From Qipengyuania pelagi (lineage in GTDB: Bacteria; Pseudomonadota; Alphaproteobacteria; Sphingomonadales; Sphingomonadaceae), in NCBI RefSeq assembly GCF_009827295.1, contig NZ_WTYD01000002.1, positions 511,238 through 575,237 on the forward strand: a stretch of 64,000 bases of DNA. The letters are read 5' to 3'. A program made the translations under genes and the position numbers. How positions within the stretch are numbered: the stretch's first letter is position 1; the number at the start of each line of letters is the position of its first letter. Below are positions 14,161 through 22,481 of this stretch, piece after piece. A model generated the notes under the pieces. That model did not search any database and was not told where the DNA came from. It worked only from the letters and a program-made list of their open reading frames with translations.

Positions 14161-14805
14161 TTGATCCAGCGCTTCGGGCGGATCGAGCGGGCGGCGGCGG
14201 CGTGGCGCGCGCCGGAATGGGTGCTGGTGCAGGGCGTGATCGGCGCGCGGACGAAATCGCCGGTCTCGAACGCCGCGACCGACCGCCTGCTGACGCGCTA
14301 CGCTTCGTGGGAAAAGGTGGCCGAGGCCCCGCTCGATGACTTGCGGGCCGAACTCTCGACGCAGACCTATCCCAATATCGCGGCGGAGCGCCTTAAGGCT
14401 AGCCTCACCGCGCTGATCGAACGGCGTGGCGCGGTCGACCTGTCGCATCTCGCGGATATGAAAACCGGCGAGGCGATGGACTGGCTCGAACGCCTGCCGG
14501 GCATCGGGCGCAAGATCGCGGCGGGGGTCATGAATGCCAGCACGCTCGACCGGCGGGCGATCGTGCTAGATTCGCACCATACCCGCATCCTGCAGCGCAT
14601 GGGCCTCGTGCCGCCCAAGGCGAGCACCGCGCGGGCTTTCGATGCGATCATGCCCGCCATGCCGGACGAGTGGTCAGGCGCCGATTTCGACGAGCATCAC
14701 CTGCTGATGAAGAAGCTCGGCCAGACATGGTGCAGGCCCAGCGCGCCCCGATGCGAGGATTGCCCCGCCGCCTCGCTCTGCGCGACGGGGCAGGCCCGGA
14801 CCTGA
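14161..14805 (+). CDS. Endonuclease III-like Fe-S DNA glycosylase (HhH-GPD family)
   Basis: DNA glycosylase/lyase-like protein of about 214 aa. Seen: helix-hairpin-helix LPGIGRKIAAGVM with the lysine used as nucleophile in endonuclease III, then IVLDSHHTRILQRMGL with the catalytic Asp, and a C-terminal C-X6-C-X2-C-X5-C cluster ending in SLC that binds 4Fe-4S. It is diverged from the nth gene 1.2 kb downstream, notably SHHTR in place of THVHR. The start is uncertain: TTG 14161 is the clearest in-frame candidate, with no ATG upstream before the previous gene. The damage specificity is unknown. Confidence 0.75.
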   Translation: MIQRFGRIERAAAAWRAPEWVLVQGVIGARTKSPVSNAATDRLLTRYASWEKVAEAPLDDLRAELSTQTYPNIAAERLKASLTALIERRGAVDLSHLADMKTGEAMDWLERLPGIGRKIAAGVMNASTLDRRAIVLDSHHTRILQRMGLVPPKASTARAFDAIMPAMPDEWSGADFDEHHLLMKKLGQTWCRPSAPRCEDCPAASLCATGQART

Positions 14806-14863
14806 GCGCCGGAACGCTCTGGGCGATCCCGCCGTTGGGAGGCTGACGAACAACGGAGTTCCC

Positions 14864-15997
14864 ATGCCCAGCAATGCCCCCCTTTTCGACCCTGTGAATG
14901 TCGGCGCCTTCGAAGCGCCGAACCGCATCGTGATGGCGCCGCTCACCCGCAGCCGGTCCGAAGCGAAGACCAACGAGCAGACCGGCCTCCACGCGCTCTA
15001 TTACGCGCAGCGCGCAGGTGCGGGTCTGATCGTGAGCGAAGCCACCCAGATCAGCCAGCAGGGTCAGGGCTATGCCTGGACGCCGGGCATCTTCACCGAT
15101 GGCCAGGTCGAAAGCTGGAAGGTGGTGACCGACGCGGTGCACGAGGCGGGCGGACGGATATTCTGCCAATTATGGCATGTCGGCGCGATCAGCCATTCGG
15201 TGTTCCAGCCCGATCATGGCCAGCCCGTCTCCGCCACCGCATGGACGCCCGAGGGCGAGGCTTTCGTGGGCGATCGCCACGAGGATGGGCCGCAGGTCCC
15301 CTTCGAGGAGGCGCGTGCCCTGCGCACCGACGAAATCCCCGGCCTGATCGAGGATTACCGCCACGCCGCCCGCTGCGCCGCCAAGGCGGGGTTCGACGGG
15401 GTGGAGGTGCACTGCGCCAACAATTACCTGATCGACCAGTTCATCCGCTCCGAAACCAATAACCGCGACGACGAGTATGGCGGCAGCCTCGACAATCGCC
15501 TGCGCCTGATGCGCGAAGTGGTCGCGGCAGTGTGCGAGGAATTGCCCGCAGACCGCGTGGGCGTGCGCCTGTCGCCGCAGGGCGGCCCCGGCGGGACCGA
15601 GGATGCGAACCCGGACGAGACCTATCCCGCCGCCGCGAAGGCGCTGGCCGGAAGAGGGCTCGCCTATCTCCACGTCATCCGCCCCAATTCGCATACCGGC
15701 GAGGGCAAGGACCAGAGCGGCGACAAAATCCTCCATACGATGCGCGACGCCTTCGACGGGACGTTCATCGCCAACGGGAATTTCGAGCCTGCCGAAGCCG
15801 CCGAATGGATCGAGAAAGGCCATGCCGATGCGGTCGCCTTCGGGCGCCTGTTCCTCGCCAATCCCGACCTGCCCGAGCGGATCGCGCAGGATGGACCCTA
15901 TAACGAACCCGACGAAAGCACCTTCTATGGCGGCGGGGCCGAGGGGTACACGGATTATCCGAGCCTCAAGCAGGTCGACGATCCGATCCCGGCCTGA
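14864..15997 (+). CDS. Old yellow enzyme family NAD(P)H:flavin alkene reductase
   Basis: FMN-dependent ene-reductase of 377 aa that reduces activated C=C bonds of enals, enones, maleimides or nitro compounds. Seen: NRIVMAPLTRSRSE at the N-terminus, QLWHVGAISH, VEVHCANNYLIDQFIRSETNNRDDEYGGS containing the His-X-X-Asn substrate pair and the following active-site Tyr, and FGRLFLANPDLPERI at the FMN phosphate site. ATG 14864 follows a short gap after the glycosylase and the gene ends 3 bp before nth, so the three may be one transcript. Physiological substrate unknown; N-ethylmaleimide-reductase type by motif. Confidence 0.88.
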   Translation: MPSNAPLFDPVNVGAFEAPNRIVMAPLTRSRSEAKTNEQTGLHALYYAQRAGAGLIVSEATQISQQGQGYAWTPGIFTDGQVESWKVVTDAVHEAGGRIFCQLWHVGAISHSVFQPDHGQPVSATAWTPEGEAFVGDRHEDGPQVPFEEARALRTDEIPGLIEDYRHAARCAAKAGFDGVEVHCANNYLIDQFIRSETNNRDDEYGGSLDNRLRLMREVVAAVCEELPADRVGVRLSPQGGPGGTEDANPDETYPAAAKALAGRGLAYLHVIRPNSHTGEGKDQSGDKILHTMRDAFDGTFIANGNFEPAEAAEWIEKGHADAVAFGRLFLANPDLPERIAQDGPYNEPDESTFYGGGAEGYTDYPSLKQVDDPIPA

Positions 15998-16000
15998 GAC

Positions 16001-16657
16001 ATGCTGAGCGATGAGGCGGTCGAGCGCGTCTACCGCATCCTTGCGCGTGAGATGCCGGGGCGCACGCCGGACGCGAAGGGGCCCAAGGGGCAGCCCGACG
16101 CGTTCCGGTCGTGCGTCTCGTGTATGCTTTCGGCCCAGTCGCTCGATCGCAACACCGCCAAGGCGAGCCGGGCGCTGTTCGCTCTGGCCACGACGCCGGA
16201 AAAGATGCTCGAGCTGGACGATCGCGCCATCGCCGCCGCGATCAAGCCGTGCGGGCTCTACAACAACAAGACCCGCTCGATCCGCAAATTCTGCGAGGCT
16301 CTACTGGCGGAGCATGGCGGCGTGGTGCCCGACACACGCGAAGGGTTGATGAGCCTGCCCGGCATCGGCCGCAAATGCGCCGATATCGTGATGAGCTTCA
16401 CTTTCGGAAAGGACGTGATCGCGGTCGACACGCATGTGCACCGGGTCTGCAACCGGATCGGCCTGACCGATGCGAAGACGGCGGACCGGACCGCGCAGCA
16501 ATTGGAGGAGCGGACGCCCGAATGGGCGCTGCGCGACGGGCATTTCTGGCTGATCCAGTTCGGGAAGCGCGTCTGCACCGCACGGGCGCCCAAGTGCCCG
16601 ACCTGCCCGGTCAACGGGTGTTGCGAATTCTACGCGGCGACGCGCTCTACCAGCTGA
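16001..16657 (+). CDS. nth: Endonuclease III
   Basis: Base-excision-repair glycosylase/AP lyase for oxidised pyrimidines, 218 aa. Seen: SAQSLDRNTAKASRALF near the N-terminus, helix-hairpin-helix LPGIGRKCADIVM with the nucleophilic Lys, DTHVHRVCNRIGL with the catalytic Asp, and the 4Fe-4S ligands in CTARAPKCPTCPVNGCC (C-X6-C-X2-C-X5-C). Compared with E. coli Nth, which has SAQATD, there is SLDRN at that point. It follows the alkene reductase by 3 bp. Its stop overlaps the stop of the convergent DUF924 gene by 11 bp. Confidence 0.9.
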   Translation: MLSDEAVERVYRILAREMPGRTPDAKGPKGQPDAFRSCVSCMLSAQSLDRNTAKASRALFALATTPEKMLELDDRAIAAAIKPCGLYNNKTRSIRKFCEALLAEHGGVVPDTREGLMSLPGIGRKCADIVMSFTFGKDVIAVDTHVHRVCNRIGLTDAKTADRTAQQLEERTPEWALRDGHFWLIQFGKRVCTARAPKCPTCPVNGCCEFYAATRSTS

Positions 16658-17198
16658 ACCCGTTTGCGACGGCGCGCTTTTCCGCCTCGGAGCTTTTCCG
16701 CCCCAATGTGTCGTTGCGATGCGGGAAGCGACCGAAGCGCGCGATCATGCGGTGATGGCTGCGCGCGAAACCCAGCGATCCGGGTGCGTGGCGCGCGAAG
16801 AGGCGCAGGCTCAAGTCCTGATCCGCTATCGCTTCGCTATGCATCAGCGGCATGAGGACGAATTGCTTCTGAGGGCGCGACAACCCGGTCAGCCAGTCGC
16901 GGTCGAGGACACCATGCGTCAACGCCAGCGCCAACCCGTCCCAAGCGAATGCCTGCGCGCTGTCGCGGTAGAGGTTGCGGGGGACCTGATCGAAGAGAAG
17001 GATGGCTGCACGCGCGGTCTTGCGGTCGGTCAAAAATTCATCGGGCGGTCTGTCGCCCATCGCATGAAGCGTATCTTCGAAACGCCGCCTCAGGAGCGCA
17101 TCGACACGCTCACCCCCGCCGAACCAGTCCGCGGGGCCGAGGCGTTCGAACCAGACATGCAATAATTCGCGCGCCCAGGGCTGCACCGCAGCCGCCAT
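16647..17198 (-). CDS. DUF924 family protein
   Basis: 183-aa soluble protein with the DUF924 pattern: WF....DRVDALLRRRFEDTLHAM early, ILLFDQVPRNLYRDSAQAFAWD in the middle, FVLMPLMHSEAIADQDLSLRLF, and the terminal IARFGRFPHRNDTLGRKSSEAE. The family is widespread in proteobacteria, predicted to be helical and TPR-like, and has no established biochemical role. The 3' end overlaps nth by 11 bp (convergent). It starts at ATG 17198, 7 bp downstream of the stop of the secreted-protein gene on the same strand, so the two are likely co-transcribed. Confidence 0.85.
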   Translation of the reverse strand: MAAAVQPWARELLHVWFERLGPADWFGGGERVDALLRRRFEDTLHAMGDRPPDEFLTDRKTARAAILLFDQVPRNLYRDSAQAFAWDGLALALTHGVLDRDWLTGLSRPQKQFVLMPLMHSEAIADQDLSLRLFARHAPGSLGFARSHHRMIARFGRFPHRNDTLGRKSSEAEKRAVANGFSW

Positions 17199-17204
17199 CG
17201 CCGG

Positions 17205-17609
17205 TCAGTCGGTCCCGACGCGGCGATAGGGAACGAAGTCGGTCAGAAAGATATTGCCGGTGTAGAAACCGTTGAACCGGTCGCGCGTGCTGACCTGGTC
17301 AAGGCGGCAGAGGCGGCTGCCACTTCCGAATTTGCGAATCACCAGAACGTCGTCATTGTCGAGCGTCTGGGGTGCCCGCGTGCGGTTCACGTACACCGTA
17401 TCGCCACTGCGATAGACGATCGCAGTGTCGTCGATCACGGTCAGGGGACGGCTGTTGAAAGTGTTGATGCAGCTCTGCGGTTCGCCTGCGACCCGGCCGT
17501 CGATCATTTCGGCCAGCTTCTCTTCGCCGGACTTGCGTTCGGCGGATGCGGGCGATGCGACGAGGGTGATTGCGGCAGCGGCGGTGGCGAGCGAGGAAAG
17601 ACGGGGCAT
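17205..17609 (-). CDS. Small exported hypothetical protein
   Basis: 134-aa protein with a clear Sec signal peptide (MPRLSSLATAAAAITLVASPASA, cleavage after ASA). The mature part contains two cysteines (SCINTF and RLCRL) that could form a disulfide, and a beta-rich pattern of alternating hydrophobic residues (TAIVYRSGDTVYVNR, DDVLVIRKFGSGSRLCRL). I recognise it only as a type of periplasmic protein common in Sphingomonadales. ATG 17609 is preferred to the ORF's first start because it opens directly with the signal peptide and has a GAGAA-type site upstream. Function unknown. Confidence 0.65.
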   Translation of the reverse strand: MPRLSSLATAAAAITLVASPASAERKSGEEKLAEMIDGRVAGEPQSCINTFNSRPLTVIDDTAIVYRSGDTVYVNRTRAPQTLDNDDVLVIRKFGSGSRLCRLDQVSTRDRFNGFYTGNIFLTDFVPYRRVGTD

Positions 17610-17697
17610 GATCGGTTCTCCTATGGAAGCGATGTATATCACAAAACATCTGAACCCGGGCTGAGTTTCCTCATCGAAGGGCTTCGCTTGGCAGGCG

Positions 17698-19119
17698 TCA
17701 CCCCGTTCCGCCCACCGTCAGGCGGTCGATCAGCAGTGTCGGCTGGCCCACGCCAGCAGGCACGCTCTGCCCGCCTTTGCCGCATATGCCGACGCCTTCG
17801 TCCAGCGTCATGTCGTTGCCGATGCCCGATACGCGGGTGAGGACGCTCGGCCCGTCGCCGATCAGCGTCGCACCCTTGATCGGGGCGACCACCTTGCCGT
17901 TCTCGACCTTGTAGGCTTCGGTGCAGGCGAACACGAATTTGCCGCTGACGATATCGACCTGCCCGCCGCCGAAGCTGGTGGCGTAGATGCCTTCCTTCAC
18001 GCGGGAGAGCAGCTCTGCGGGATCGTCCTCGCCGCTGCGCATGAAGGTGTTGGTCATGCGCGGCATGGGCGCGTGTTCATAGCTTTGGCGGCGGCCGTTT
18101 CCGGTCGGCTCCACGCCCATCAGGCGGGCGTTCAGCCGGTCCTGCATATAGCCCTTCAGGATACCGTCCTCGATCAGCACGGTCTCGCGCGTCGGCGTGC
18201 CCTCGTCGTCGATCGAGAGCGAGCCGCGCCGCTCGGCGATGCTGCCATCGTCCACCACGGTGACGCCGGGCGCGGCGACCCGCTCGCCGATGCGGCCCGA
18301 AAAGGCGCTGGTGCCCTTGCGGTTGAAATCGCCTTCGAGGCCGTGGCCGACCGCCTCGTGTAGCAGCACGCCCGGCCAGCCGGGGCCGAGCAGCACCGTG
18401 GTCTCGCCCGCAGGCGCCGCCACGCTTTCGAGATTGACGAGCGCCTGGCGCACCGCCTCGTCCACGCCGCGCATCCACTGTCCTTCATCGAACAGGCGAT
18501 CGTAGAGATAGCGTCCGCCCATTCCGAAACTGCCGCTTTCGCGCCGTCCGTTGGCTTCGGCGACGATCCCGATATTGAGCCGCACCAGCGGGCGGATATC
18601 GCGCGCGGTAAAGCCATCGGGGCGCAGGATGTCCACGACGCTCCAGCTCGCCAGCAGGCTTGCGCTGACCTGCGCGACGCGCGGGTCCTTCACGCGGGCG
18701 ACCGCGTCGATCTTTTCGAGGAGCGCGACCTTTTCGGCAAAAGGCACGAGGTCGAGCGGGCACAGATCGGTGTAGAGGTGGCGATTGGTGCGCTCGGGCG
18801 GGACGATGCCCGTCTGCCGGCCCGGATCGAGCACTTGCAGCGTCTCGCCCGCCCGCGCGATCGCTTTGTGGCTGATCTCGTTGGCATGGGCGAAGCCGGT
18901 GGTCTCCCCCGAAACCCCGCGCAGGCCGAAACCCGAATCGCGGCTGTAATCGGCTGTCTTCAACCGTCCGTCATCGAAGGCAAAGGCTTCGGAAGCGAGG
19001 AACTGGAGATAAAGCTCCCCATCGTCGCAGGCGCCCAGCAGATCCGATGTCAGGCGCAGCGCCGCGTCGGGATCGATCTGGCGATAGAGAAGCGCGTGCG
19101 GGTCGGTTGTGGTCGTCAT
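17698..19119 (-). CDS. tldD: TldD metalloprotease subunit
   Basis: Zinc peptidase of the TldD/PmbA (U62) family, 473 aa, which with TldE cleaves unfolded or modified peptides and, in E. coli, matures microcin B17 and degrades CcdA. Seen: the nucleotide-free N-terminal domain, then GWPGVLLHEAVGHGLEGDFNRKGTSAFSG at about residues 246-275 with the HEXXXH zinc motif, and the conserved YMQDRLNARLMG and C-terminal GICGKGGQSVPAGVGQP. Length and motifs indicate an intact TldD rather than the zinc-less TldE. No tldE/pmbA partner is in the window. Confidence 0.93.
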   Translation of the reverse strand: MTTTTDPHALLYRQIDPDAALRLTSDLLGACDDGELYLQFLASEAFAFDDGRLKTADYSRDSGFGLRGVSGETTGFAHANEISHKAIARAGETLQVLDPGRQTGIVPPERTNRHLYTDLCPLDLVPFAEKVALLEKIDAVARVKDPRVAQVSASLLASWSVVDILRPDGFTARDIRPLVRLNIGIVAEANGRRESGSFGMGGRYLYDRLFDEGQWMRGVDEAVRQALVNLESVAAPAGETTVLLGPGWPGVLLHEAVGHGLEGDFNRKGTSAFSGRIGERVAAPGVTVVDDGSIAERRGSLSIDDEGTPTRETVLIEDGILKGYMQDRLNARLMGVEPTGNGRRQSYEHAPMPRMTNTFMRSGEDDPAELLSRVKEGIYATSFGGGQVDIVSGKFVFACTEAYKVENGKVVAPIKGATLIGDGPSVLTRVSGIGNDMTLDEGVGICGKGGQSVPAGVGQPTLLIDRLTVGGTG

Positions 19120-19239
19120 CCCGACTGGATAGGAAGTCCGCGCCGCCGCGTCACCTGTCGTGTCGGAATCGTGTCGGCCGCGACACGCTCGTCCTTGCGA
19201 CCCGGCCTCGAGCCGGGGAAGCTTCCATACGTCGCGCAG

Positions 19240-19375
19240 TGGATTGCCGCGTCGCCTTCGCGTGCTCGCAATGACGAAGTATCGGAGCGAGGTCCGTTCT
19301 CGGCAGTGCCCTGCGTGACCCGCCGCTCAAGCCGCCCTTTCCTCGTCATTGCGAGCGAAGCGAGGCAATCCAGGG
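19240..19375. repeat. Inverted pair of a short dispersed repeat
   Basis: Two copies of a roughly 32-bp sequence in opposite orientation, at about 19240-19276 and 19344-19375. The plus-strand reading of the second copy contains TCATTGCGAGCGAAGCG and GAGGCAATCC; the first reads as its imperfect reverse complement. The pattern (self-complementary AGCGAAGCGAGGCAATCC type) resembles repeats I know to be common between genes in alphaproteobacteria. The pair could fold as a long hairpin or be two insertions of a non-autonomous element. The rest of this 294-bp gap shows no gene. Confidence 0.65.
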
Positions 19376-19413
19376 CGACTCAGCCTTGGGCTCCCCGCAC
19401 TGACGCAAACGCC

Positions 19414-19674
19414 TCAGCGATGCCCCGGATCGGCGCCTTCGGAAATATCCCTGAGGCTCGCCGGATCGACCCCGTCCGCCGGGCCGCCGATCATGACGAA
19501 GCGCCGGTCGCAATAGCCGCAATCGACATAGCCGTGCTCGTCGATCTCGAGATAGACCTTGGGATGGCCGAGCGCCGCCGGGCGGTAGTTCGGGCCGCCG
19601 CGAATGTCGCTGGCGCCGTCGCACCAGACGCGCTTGGTTTCGACTTTCACGATCTCGGGGGGCGCGGTGTTCAT
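19414..19674 (-). CDS. CHCC-type zinc-finger domain protein
   Basis: 86-aa small protein with the zf-CHCC layout known from the NDUFS6-like complex I accessory subunit: WCDG, then GHPKVYLEIDEHGYVDCGYCDRRFV, so the ligands are Cys18, His37, Cys52 and Cys55. In alphaproteobacteria homologues are single-domain proteins thought to associate with respiratory complex I, but this has not been shown here and no nuo gene is nearby. The start is ATG 19674, divergent from the ABC ATPase gene with only about 60 bp between them, so both promoters overlap. Confidence 0.8.
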   Translation of the reverse strand: MNTAPPEIVKVETKRVWCDGASDIRGGPNYRPAALGHPKVYLEIDEHGYVDCGYCDRRFVMIGGPADGVDPASLRDISEGADPGHR

Positions 19675-19737
19675 GGTGACTGCCGATAAATGCTCGCCTC
19701 CCCGTGCGCAAGGTGGCGCGAACGGGCAGGGGCGCTT

Positions 19738-20700
19738 ATGTGCCCCCCCATGGACATCCAACCGGACACCCAACCCGCAATCCGCATCGACAACCTCCTC
19801 AAGCGTTACGGCGCCAAGGACGGAGACGGCGGCGGGAAGCTGGCCCTGAAGGGCGTCAGCTTCGACGTGCCCCAGGGCGGGATCTTCGGCCTGCTCGGCC
19901 CCAACGGGGCGGGCAAGTCGACGCTGATCAACATTCTCGCCGGGCTGGTCGACAAGACCGATGGCAGCGCCGAGATCTGGGGCTTCGATATCGACCGCAA
20001 TCGCCGCAACGCGAAACGCTCGATCGGGATCGTGCCGCAGGAAATCGTCTTCGATCCCTTCTTCACCCCCTTCGAGGTGCTGGAGAACCAGGCGGGCTTC
20101 TACGGCATCCCCAAGGCGGAGCGGCGCAGCGAGGAATTGCTGGAAGCGGTGCGCCTGTCGGACAAGCGCGATGCCTATGCCCGCACCCTGTCGGGGGGCA
20201 TGAAGCGGCGGCTTCTGATCGCCAAGGCCATGGTGCATTCCCCCCCGATCCTGGTGCTGGACGAGCCGACTGCGGGGGTCGATGTCGAACTGCGCCGCCA
20301 ATTGTGGGAACTGGTCACCGAACTCAACGAACAGGGCGTTACCATCGTCCTCACTACCCACTACCTCGAAGAAGCCGAGGAATTGTGCGAGCGGATCGCG
20401 ATCATCAATCACGGCGAACTGATCGCCAACAAGCCCACGCGCGAATTGATCGGGATGGCGCGCGAGAAGATCGTGTCGGTTTCGGTCGACAAGGATCTCG
20501 CGGGGCCGATCATGGAGGAAGCCTTCGTCAAATCCGAGGTGGTCGATCCGCGCCGGCTCGACGTGACCTATGATCGCGACGCGACCACGGCGGGGCAGGT
20601 TCTCTCGCTGATCCAGCAGCATGGCTATGCCATCGAAGACGTGACCACGCGCGAGGCGGATCTCGAAGACGTATTCGTCCAGCTGACGGCAGCGGTCTGA
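19738..20700 (+). CDS. ABC-2 type transporter, ATP-binding subunit
   Basis: Nucleotide-binding component of an export-type ABC transporter. Seen: Walker A GPNGAGKST, Q-loop VPQEIVFDPF, signature LSGGMKRRLL, Walker B ILVLDEPTAGVD, the H-loop TTHYLEEAEEL, and the C-terminal accessory domain after residue 250 typical of CcmA/YadG-like ATPases. ATG 19738 has an AGGGG site 7 bp upstream; ATG 19750 is a second candidate. No ABC-2 permease gene is adjacent: the following gene is nadB. The permease must therefore lie elsewhere or the ATPase is an orphan. Confidence 0.85.
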   Translation: MCPPMDIQPDTQPAIRIDNLLKRYGAKDGDGGGKLALKGVSFDVPQGGIFGLLGPNGAGKSTLINILAGLVDKTDGSAEIWGFDIDRNRRNAKRSIGIVPQEIVFDPFFTPFEVLENQAGFYGIPKAERRSEELLEAVRLSDKRDAYARTLSGGMKRRLLIAKAMVHSPPILVLDEPTAGVDVELRRQLWELVTELNEQGVTIVLTTHYLEEAEELCERIAIINHGELIANKPTRELIGMAREKIVSVSVDKDLAGPIMEEAFVKSEVVDPRRLDVTYDRDATTAGQVLSLIQQHGYAIEDVTTREADLEDVFVQLTAAV

Positions 20701-20711
20701 GCTTTTCACAA

Positions 20712-20731
20712 ACCACGCATGTAAGCGTGGT
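20712..20731 (+). terminator. Hairpin after the ABC ATPase gene
   Basis: A 7-bp perfect stem (accacgc / gcgtggt) with a 6-nt loop begins 12 bp after the ABC ATPase stop. No T-run follows, so if it ends transcription it is not a classical intrinsic terminator; it may protect the 3' end of the mRNA. Confidence 0.35.
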
Positions 20732-20873
20732 GTAGCCTAGACTCGCAGTGTCCGGCTCCGATGCGGAAACCGGCACGAAGCGCGGTTTCATAGGGCAGCA
20801 TCTACCCCCACCCCCCTGGGCTGGCACCGTTGCGCCCTTGCGCGATGGCGCGCCGCGTGTTCAAGCGCGGGAT

Positions 20874-22466
20874 ATGGCCACGCATCCTTATCAGCACGAT
20901 ATCCTCGTCATCGGGTCCGGCGCCGCCGGTCTGACCGCCGCGCTTGCGCTTGCCGAAACCCGCAAGGTGGTGGTGCTGGCCAAGGGCTCGCTCACCGGCG
21001 GGTCGACCGCCTGGGCGCAGGGCGGCATCGCCGCTGTCCTCGATGCGGGCGACACGTTCGAAAACCACGTGCGCGACACGATGATCGCGGGCGCAGGGCT
21101 GAACGATCGCGAGACGGTCGAATTCGTGATCGAGCGCGCGCCCGCCAGCATCGACCGGCTGAGCGAACTGGGCGTCCCCTTCAACCGCGAAAGCGACCAC
21201 CTCCATCTGACGCGCGAAGGCGGGCATAGCCACCGCCGCATCGTCCATGTCGACGATGCGACCGGCTGGGCGGTTCAGGAAGCCTTATTGAACGCGGCGA
21301 AGGCCAACCCCAACATCACCCTGCTGCCGGGGCGCAGCTGCATCGACTTCATCACCGGCCGCAATGCCGAAAAATTCTCCGGCGGCGGGCGGGTCTGGGG
21401 CGCCTATGCGCTGAACGAGGAGACGGGCGCGGTCGAACGCCATGTCGCGCGCGCCACCGTTCTGGCCGCGGGCGGGGCGGGGCGCTGTTACCTCTTCTCC
21501 ACCGCGCCGCGCGGCGCCACGGGTGACGGGATCGCCATGGCCTGGCGCGCGGGTGCCCGCGTCTCCAACATGGAGATGATGCAGTTCCACCCGACCTGCC
21601 TCTATAATCTCGAGGTCAAGAACTTCCTCATCACCGAAGCGGTCAGGGGCGAGGGCGGAAGGCTGATCAATCCGCGCACCAAGAAGCGCTTCATGGAATT
21701 CTACGACCCCGAACGGATGGAACTGGCCCCGCGCGACGTGGTGGCGAGAGCGATCGATGCCGAGATCAAGCGCTTCGGGCTCGACTATGTTCATCTCGAC
21801 ATCAGCCATATGCCGCCCGAATTCGTGCGCGAACATTTCCCCACCATCGACGAGAAGCTGTCCGGCCTCGGCATCGACATGACCATGCAGCCGATCCCGG
21901 TCGTGCCGGCACAGCATTACACCTGCGGCGGCGTGGTCGTGGATCTGGACGCGCGCACCGACCTGCCGGGCCTGTGGGCGGCGGGGGAATGCACTGAGAG
22001 CGGCTTGCACGGCGCGAACCGGCTGGCTTCGAACTCCCTGCTCGAATGCTTCGTCTTCGGCGAGGCGGCGGCGCGCGACATCCTCGAAAGGTGGGACACG
22101 CTCGAAGAACCGCCCGCGATCCGCGAATGGGACGATACGCAGGTCGCCGATTCGGACGAAGAGGTCGTCATCAAGCAGAACTGGACCGAAATCCGCCGCT
22201 TCATGTGGAATTATGTCGGCATCGTGCGCACCACGAAACGCCTCGAACGCGCGCAGAACCGCATCGCCATGCTGAAGCAGGAAGTCGAGGATTATTACGG
22301 CGCCTTCCGCGTGACGACCGATCTCATCGAACTGCGCAATCTGTTGCAGGCATCGGAACTGATCGTGAAGAGCGCGCTGAAACGCCACGAAAGCCGGGGC
22401 CTGCATTTCACGTTGGATTACCCCGAGACCGATCCGGTGGCGAAGGATACGGTGCTGGTGCCGTAA
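20874..22466 (+). CDS. nadB: L-aspartate oxidase
   Basis: FAD enzyme that oxidises L-aspartate to iminoaspartate, the first step of de novo NAD synthesis. The 530-aa length is normal. Seen: the FAD dinucleotide loop VIGSGAAGLTAALALAE, the NadB-typical SLTGGSTAWAQGGIAAVLD, active-site segments around EGGHSHRRIVHVDDATG and TEAVRGEGGRLIN, QHYTCGGVVVD and ANRLASNSLLECFVFG near the second flavin contact. ATG 20874 is chosen because a GCGGGAT site lies just upstream and the protein then starts where the family does. nadA and nadC are not in the window. Confidence 0.94.
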   Translation: MATHPYQHDILVIGSGAAGLTAALALAETRKVVVLAKGSLTGGSTAWAQGGIAAVLDAGDTFENHVRDTMIAGAGLNDRETVEFVIERAPASIDRLSELGVPFNRESDHLHLTREGGHSHRRIVHVDDATGWAVQEALLNAAKANPNITLLPGRSCIDFITGRNAEKFSGGGRVWGAYALNEETGAVERHVARATVLAAGGAGRCYLFSTAPRGATGDGIAMAWRAGARVSNMEMMQFHPTCLYNLEVKNFLITEAVRGEGGRLINPRTKKRFMEFYDPERMELAPRDVVARAIDAEIKRFGLDYVHLDISHMPPEFVREHFPTIDEKLSGLGIDMTMQPIPVVPAQHYTCGGVVVDLDARTDLPGLWAAGECTESGLHGANRLASNSLLECFVFGEAAARDILERWDTLEEPPAIREWDDTQVADSDEEVVIKQNWTEIRRFMWNYVGIVRTTKRLERAQNRIAMLKQEVEDYYGAFRVTTDLIELRNLLQASELIVKSALKRHESRGLHFTLDYPETDPVAKDTVLVP

Positions 22467-22481
22467 CGCAGGAGAGAGCGA

